Part shown: piece by piece, positions 59,556 through 64,000 of the stretch
How positions within the stretch are numbered: the stretch's first letter is position 1
How the letters are laid out: every line of letters starts with the position of its first letter
From: an uncultured Bryobacteraceae bacterium
Lineage (GTDB): Bacteria; Acidobacteriota; Terriglobia; Bryobacterales; Bryobacteraceae
Assembly: GCA_938003835.1 (NCBI GenBank)
Contig: CALKXJ010000007.1
Coordinates: 1 to 64,000, forward strand
Direction: 5' to 3'
Length of the DNA stretch: 64,000 nucleotides
The notes under the pieces: model-generated
What the model was told of the DNA's origin: nothing
The model's database searches: none
The model's input: the letters and a program-made list of their open reading frames with translations, nothing else
Program-made: the position numbers and the translations under genes

Positions 59556-60508
59556 TCGCTCACGCGGAGCTCGTCGGCAGGCTCCCACCAGAGGTAGACC
59601 CGGTCGCCGCGCTCAAATCGCCCGTCCTGGGCGCCGACTTCAGCCACCACCACGTGCCCTCCGCCGGTCTCCGCCTCCACGTGAATGCAGTTGCCCAGGA
59701 ACACCGTCTCGCGCACGGTTGCCGGAATCGAAGCCGCTTGCGGCGGCCGGTCGCGACTGATCCGGGTGGCCTCCGGGCGGATACCCACGCCGTTGATCCA
59801 GTTCACCGTCCCCAGGAAGGACGCGACGAATCTGGTCCGCGGCCGCTCATAGACCTCGCGCGGTTCCCCCACCTGCTCCAGCCGCCCCTCGTTCATCACA
59901 CCGATCAGGTCGGAAATCGACAGCGCCTCCTCTTGGTCATGGGTCACGAGCACGAAAGTGACGCCGACGCGCCGCTGCAAGCTGCGGAGCTCGGAGCGCA
60001 CCTGCTTGCGCAGCTTCGGATCGAGCGCCGAAAGCGGCTCGTCCAGCAGCAACACCTCCGGCGCGACGGCGAGCGAACGCGCCAGCGCCACCCGCTGCCG
60101 TTCGCCGCCGGAAATCTCCCAGATGCGCCGGTTCTCCTTGCCCTCCAGGCACACCAGCTCGATGAGCTCCCGGAGACGTCGCTCGGCTTCAGCCGTCCGG
60201 CGCCGCAAGCCGAACTCGATGTTGCCGCGCACCGTCAGGTGCGGAAACAGCGCATAGTTTTGAAAGACGGTCGAGACATTGCGCTGGTGGGGCTTGAGCG
60301 AGTTGATGCGCACGCCGTTTAGATAGATGTCTCCCGCCGTGGGCTGCTCGAAGCCGGCCACCAGCCTCAGCGTCGTCGTCTTGCCGCAGCCGGAGGGGCC
60401 GACCAGGCTGAACAGCGCGCCCCGCGGCACGGCGAAGGAAAGCTCCTTGACGGCCTCGTGCCCGGGATAGTACTTGGAGACCTGCCGCAACTCCAATACA
60501 GGTTCCAT
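59552..60508 (-). CDS. potA: Polyamine ABC transporter ATP-binding protein PotA
   Basis: 318 aa. ABC ATPase: Walker A 'GPSGCGKTT' (about 37-45), Q-loop 'VFQNYALFPH', signature 'ISGGERQRVALARSL', Walker B 'VLLLDEPLSALD' and switch 'LVTHDQEEA', then a shortened TOBE domain (about 240-318). First gene of potABCD. The signature has Ile and Glu in place of the usual LSGGQ, which is common in this group. A 29-bp gap separates it from glmM on the same strand. Confidence 0.94.
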   Translation of the reverse strand: MEPVLELRQVSKYYPGHEAVKELSFAVPRGALFSLVGPSGCGKTTTLRLVAGFEQPTAGDIYLNGVRINSLKPHQRNVSTVFQNYALFPHLTVRGNIEFGLRRRTAEAERRLRELIELVCLEGKENRRIWEISGGERQRVALARSLAVAPEVLLLDEPLSALDPKLRKQVRSELRSLQRRVGVTFVLVTHDQEEALSISDLIGVMNEGRLEQVGEPREVYERPRTRFVASFLGTVNWINGVGIRPEATRISRDRPPQAASIPATVRETVFLGNCIHVEAETGGGHVVVAEVGAQDGRFERGDRVYLWWEPADELRVSE

Positions 60509-60537
60509 TGGAAAAAAATGGTACCGCAGGCGGCGGC

Positions 60538-61899
60538 TCAGGCAAAGGCGCCGGGGCCGAGCTCGCGCCGGAGCGCGGCGGCGATCCGCTCGGCATGCTC
60601 GGCCACCAGAATGGCGTCCGGCCCCTCGACCATCACCCGGGCCAGCGGTTCCGTGCCCGAGAAGCGCACCACGACACGGCCGCGCCCGCCGAAGCTCCGC
60701 CGGGCTTCCTCGATCTCGCGCTGCACGGCCGCCAGCTCTTCCAGGGGCCTCTTCATCGCCACCGGAACATTCTCCAGCCGCTGCGGATAGCGCGGAAACT
60801 CCGCGGTGAGCTCATCCAGGCTCTTGCCGGTTTCGCGCATCACTTCCAGCACGCGGAGCGCCGTCAGCAACCCGTCGCCCGTGGTGGCGTAGTGCCGGAA
60901 GATCACATGCCCGCTCTGCTCCCCACCGAGCAGCGCCCCGCGCCGCAGCATCTCCTCGAGAACGTACTTGTCGCCGACCGGCGTCCGGACCAACTCCGCG
61001 CCCCAGCTCCGGACCGCCTCTTCCAGACCCAGATTGGACATGACCGTCGCCACCACCACCGGCTTGCCGTTGCTCCCGCCGAGCAGCCCCTTCGCCGCCA
61101 GCGCGCGGCCGCAGAGAAACAGCACCAGATCCCCGTCGATCACCCGGCCGGAACGCGAGACGAAAATCGCCCGGTCGGCATCACCGTCGAAGGCAACGCC
61201 TAAGTCCGCGCCGCGCGCGGGCACCTCGCGCGCGAGCAGCTCCGGGTGAAGCGCTCCGCAGCCCAGGTTGATGTTCCGCCCATCCGGAGCGCAACCCACC
61301 GTATGGACCTCGGCCCCGAGCCGGCGAAACAGCTCCGGAGCAAGCTCGTAGGCCGCCCCGTTGGCGCAGTCCAACACCAGGCTCAGCCCGTCCAGCCGGT
61401 CGCTGGTCGCGGCCAGCGCCTCCAGGTACTCGCGGTCCAGACCCGGCTCTGTCGCCAGATCGGCCTCGCGCACCGCAGCGGTCTCTTCCCGCAGGCGCAG
61501 GATCTCCTCCTCGAGCTGCTGCTCGACCTCATCGGGAAGCTTGTAGCCCGAATGATCGAACACCTTGATCCCGTTGTCCCGGTAAGGATTGTGCGAGGCC
61601 GAGATCATGACTCCGGCCACATGGGGGCCGCTTCGAGCCAGGTGGGCAATGCCCGGCGTCGTGATCACGCCGGCGAACCGGCTCTTCACTCCTGAGGCGG
61701 CCAAGCCGCCTGCCACCAGCGCCGCCAGTTGCGGGCCGGACTCGCGGGTGTCCATGCCGAGAACGACCTCCGGCCTCTCCTGCCGCCTACGGGCCCAGTT
61801 GCCGAGGGCCCGGCCGACAGCGAATGTCGTCGCCCGATCCAGGGGAAACTCCCCTGCGACGCCGCGAATGCCGTCCGTGCCAAACAGTTGCCTTCCCAT
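60538..61899 (-). CDS. glmM: Phosphoglucosamine mutase
   Basis: 453 aa. Interconverts glucosamine-6-phosphate and glucosamine-1-phosphate for peptidoglycan and envelope synthesis. 'LFGTDGIRGVAGEFPLD' at the N-terminus, phosphoserine loop 'VMISASHNPYRDNGIKVF' (about 98-115), metal loop 'VAFDGDADRAIFV' and terminal phosphate loop 'VVRFSGTEPLARVMVEG'. Follows cdaA-cdaR, the conserved arrangement in which GlmM can modulate diadenylate cyclase. Confidence 0.97.
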   Translation of the reverse strand: MGRQLFGTDGIRGVAGEFPLDRATTFAVGRALGNWARRRQERPEVVLGMDTRESGPQLAALVAGGLAASGVKSRFAGVITTPGIAHLARSGPHVAGVMISASHNPYRDNGIKVFDHSGYKLPDEVEQQLEEEILRLREETAAVREADLATEPGLDREYLEALAATSDRLDGLSLVLDCANGAAYELAPELFRRLGAEVHTVGCAPDGRNINLGCGALHPELLAREVPARGADLGVAFDGDADRAIFVSRSGRVIDGDLVLFLCGRALAAKGLLGGSNGKPVVVATVMSNLGLEEAVRSWGAELVRTPVGDKYVLEEMLRRGALLGGEQSGHVIFRHYATTGDGLLTALRVLEVMRETGKSLDELTAEFPRYPQRLENVPVAMKRPLEELAAVQREIEEARRSFGGRGRVVVRFSGTEPLARVMVEGPDAILVAEHAERIAAALRRELGPGAFA

Positions 61900-61926
61900 G
61901 GCCCTCTCTGAAGTTAGTTGCCCCGC

Positions 61927-62580
61927 TTAGCGGGCTTTCTCGACGAAGACCTTCACCTGCACGACCGGAGCGGACTCAAACCGCACCCACGGATCCCCGA
62001 CAAAAGCATTCACCCGGAACTCCGCCGCGGCCACCACCGAGCTCAGGTCGATCGCATCGGTCTCCACGAAGTTCACCTGCGCGACATTGGTCTCCGGTCC
62101 AACGATTCGGAGCTTGTCCGGCGCCGCCTCCTGGCGGACGACACGATAGCCCGGAGGCGGCCCTTTGGCGATCCGGATTCGCACCGGAACACCCCGCTCC
62201 AGCCGGTGCTCGAAATTCAGGCGGATCTGCGAAGGGATGGCGCGGGTGAGCTGCACGCCGGTAGGCAGCGAAACGTTCTCCGGGGTGATGGTGTAGGTCC
62301 GCTCGCCCGGATCGTGCACGCTCCCCAGATCCAGCACGACCGCTGCGGTTGCCAGGCTCCCCGGCGCAAGCTGCTTGGACGGCCCCCTGACTTCGAGCTG
62401 CACACGGTCCGGAAGGTCCGAGCTGATCTCCAGCTCGTGCGGCATCCCCCGGAAAAGCACCGGCACGGTGACCGAGGTCGCCAGATCCGGATCGCGCACG
62501 ATGAGGTACCACAGCGTCAGGGCAAGCGCGAGCGACAGGATCTTCCAGCCGAGATTCCTCCTGAAAAAGCTCCAGATCAA
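61927..62580 (-). CDS. cdaR: YbbR-domain protein CdaR
   Basis: 217 aa. One N-terminal membrane helix ('NLGWKILSLALALTLWYLIV', about 9-28) and an outside region with two YbbR-like repeats (about 30-115 and 120-210). CdaR binds and tunes CdaA. It sits between cdaA and glmM as in most genomes; ATG overlaps the cdaA stop by 4 bp. Two repeats is fewer than the four of Bacillus CdaR. Confidence 0.92.
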   Translation of the reverse strand: MIWSFFRRNLGWKILSLALALTLWYLIVRDPDLATSVTVPVLFRGMPHELEISSDLPDRVQLEVRGPSKQLAPGSLATAAVVLDLGSVHDPGERTYTITPENVSLPTGVQLTRAIPSQIRLNFEHRLERGVPVRIRIAKGPPPGYRVVRQEAAPDKLRIVGPETNVAQVNFVETDAIDLSSVVAAAEFRVNAFVGDPWVRFESAPVVQVKVFVEKAR

Positions 62581-63407
62581 CGCCGAGCCTCCTCCAGCGC
62601 GGTCTCGGCCTGGGCCGCCGGCTCGACCGCTTCGCGGCGCCGGAAGTGCCGGATGATGCGCTGTTCGACATCCTCCGGGGTGAGACGGGAAATAATCTCC
62701 CCGCTCACCGCAATCGATATCGCTCCAGTCTCCTCAGAAACCACAATCGCCAGGCAGTCCGACTCCTCGGAAATCCCCACCGCCGCACGGTGACGCGTGC
62801 CCAGCGTTGCCGCCAGCCGCGGATTGACGCTCAACGGCAGGAAACAGGCAGCCGCCGCAATGCGGTCTCCCTGAATGATCACGGCGCCGTCGTGCAGCGC
62901 GCCGTTGGGCTGAAAGATCGCGAGCAGCAGGTTCCGCGACAGGACTCCATCGATCCGCACCCCGCTTTCGATGAAGGTCCGCAGCCCGATGTCGCGCTCG
63001 AGCACCAGGATGGCGCCGATCTTGTTCGCCGCCAGATCGCGCACCGTGAGTGCGATCTCCTCGGCCACCTCGTGCCGGCTGGAGCCCTCGCCGGCGAACA
63101 CCCACCGGCGACGGCCGATGCGCGCCAGAAACCGCCGGATCTCCGACTGAAAGATCACGATCAGGGCAAAGACCGAATAGGGCGCCAGCGTCTCGAGCAG
63201 CGTGCGCAAGAGCTGCAAGCGAGCCACCGCGGCCACCAGGTACACGACGGCCAGAATCCCCAGGCCGGCCAGGATGTGAAAGGCGCGCCGGCCGTGAATC
63301 ATCATGAAGAACTGGTAGAGAAGAAAGGCGACGGCGAGAATGTCGAGAATCGAAATCAGGCTCAGGGTAGGCCACAAACCGAGAGAGGCGTCCGCCGGCC
63401 AGTTCAT
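62577..63407 (-). CDS. cdaA: Diadenylate cyclase CdaA
   Basis: 276 aa. Makes c-di-AMP from two ATP. Three N-terminal membrane helices (about 17-37, 44-62 and 68-88), then a DAC domain with the two catalytic motifs 'GALHDGAVII' (DGA, about 168-177) and 'LGTRHRAAVG' (RHR, about 203-212). A TACAAT hexamer about 40 nt before the ATG is a likely -10, with GGGGGAGG in the leader. First gene of cdaA-cdaR-glmM. Confidence 0.97.
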   Translation of the reverse strand: MNWPADASLGLWPTLSLISILDILAVAFLLYQFFMMIHGRRAFHILAGLGILAVVYLVAAVARLQLLRTLLETLAPYSVFALIVIFQSEIRRFLARIGRRRWVFAGEGSSRHEVAEEIALTVRDLAANKIGAILVLERDIGLRTFIESGVRIDGVLSRNLLLAIFQPNGALHDGAVIIQGDRIAAAACFLPLSVNPRLAATLGTRHRAAVGISEESDCLAIVVSEETGAISIAVSGEIISRLTPEDVEQRIIRHFRRREAVEPAAQAETALEEARR

Positions 63408-63524
63408 GCTCGTTGTCGCGCCCGGTGCTCGATCCTCCCCCCTGATTGTACCCCAAGGGCGAGAAAAACGCTAGGAACCAGTCTTGTTTCGAATCAGTTA
63501 GCCGCTTCGCGCAGCCCCGGCCCG

Positions 63525-64000
63525 CTAGCTCCGGAACCGAAACTGCGCCTCCGCCACCGGCACGCCGATCACTTCGATCCTCGCTAGGTCCGCCGTGCCG
63601 ATCCCCCTGGCCTCGGCGAGCAGCAGCGTGTTGTCGCAGTCAGTGAACGGAACCTCACCCCGGCGGGCGCGCGGGTTGAAACCCATGATCGCCGTCGCCA
63701 CGGCGTCTGTCGCCACGGGGTTCGTTCCCACCACCACCACGCCCGGGCGCACATGCCGCACGCCGGGAATCCACGGGCCCTCCCCGCCGGCGATCGTCTC
63801 GATACCGTCAATGATCGCCAAATCGATCGGCCGCGCCGCCACCAGCTCCACCGTGATGCGCGGCACCCGGTAGCCTGGCTCGCGGCTCGAGCGGGGATCG
63901 ATCTCTTGCGGGGCGCTCTTCGACGGCGCCCGCTTGCCCAAGTGACACACGTCGACGCGCCCTTTCGTCGGCTGCTCGTTCGGCTCCTCGGCGCCCGCAT
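63525..64000 (-). CDS. DUF362 domain-containing protein, 5'-truncated by window end
   Basis: The C-terminal about 158 codons are present; the frame is open to the right edge ('NEQPTKGRVDVCHLGKRAP' just inside), so the gene begins outside. 'LAIIDGIETIAGGEGPW' and 'PGVVVVGTNPVATDAVATAIMGF' are DUF362 signatures; the family is of unknown function and sometimes fused to ferredoxin domains. Stop at 63525, 117 bp after the cdaA start region. Confidence 0.8.
   Translation of the reverse strand, partial: AGAEEPNEQPTKGRVDVCHLGKRAPSKSAPQEIDPRSSREPGYRVPRITVELVAARPIDLAIIDGIETIAGGEGPWIPGVRHVRPGVVVVGTNPVATDAVATAIMGFNPRARRGEVPFTDCDNTLLLAEARGIGTADLARIEVIGVPVAEAQFRFRS

Overview
This is a gene-dense, GC-rich bacterial chromosome segment. 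Two very large Oar-type outer-membrane receptors (carboxypeptidase-regulatory domain plus TonB-like barrel), many exported enzymes with RR-type signal sequences (Gfo/Idh/MocA oxidoreductases, PIG-L deacetylases, an aldo/keto reductase), a DUF4091 protein and an acetyl-xylan-esterase-like protein point to an Acidobacteriota genome, most like the Bryobacterales/Solibacter group. The taxonomy is inferred from gene content only.

Left end (1-9.9 kb): a type III-A (Csm) CRISPR-Cas locus, entirely on the minus strand, in transcription order cas6, CARF-wHTH protein (NE0113 family), cas10/csm1, csm2, csm3, csm4, csm5, then a CRISPR array that runs off the left edge. Interference, crRNA processing and cyclic-oligoadenylate synthesis are all encoded. 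No HEPN effector nuclease and no cas1/cas2 are visible. Behind the locus are a decaying peptidase-C26 gene, an AT-rich patch with operator-like repeats, and tRNA-Val(GAC).

9.9-16.5 kb: lipid and envelope genes. A PHP phosphoesterase, a GT4 glycosyltransferase and a two-domain OlsF-like acyltransferase form one minus-strand operon. A second GT4 gene, coupled to an unknown exported protein, diverges from it.

16.5-38 kb: a catabolic and envelope region of exported sugar-related enzymes (GH-like, DUF4091, Gfo/Idh/MocA, TIM-barrel isomerase, esterases, two PIG-L enzymes, aldo/keto reductase). It also holds an SDR, DUF72, gamma-glutamyltransferase, SixA, an O-antigen ligase-like protein and a two-domain universal stress protein. 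Two genes are broken here: a GT39-like membrane glycosyltransferase with an in-frame TGA, and a small membrane protein with a frameshift plus a stop.

38-54 kb: two Oar-like receptors flank a beta-propeller/PHP fusion protein and nrfHA, the cytochrome c nitrite reductase for respiratory ammonification. NrfA has a CXXCH instead of CXXCK catalytic heme site. YwiC, TlpA-like and redoxin proteins, two small carboxypeptidase-regulatory-like exported proteins and an acidic LysW-like zinc ribbon follow.

54-64 kb: housekeeping genes. These are aroC-def-fmt on plus, then potABCD (polyamine ABC transporter), glmM and cdaR-cdaA (c-di-AMP synthesis) on minus, and a truncated DUF362 gene at the right edge.

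Several divergent gene pairs share overlapping opposite-strand -10 hexamers, and several genes have a -10-like hexamer exactly 7 nt before ATG with no Shine-Dalgarno. This suggests symmetric bidirectional promoters and leaderless mRNAs.
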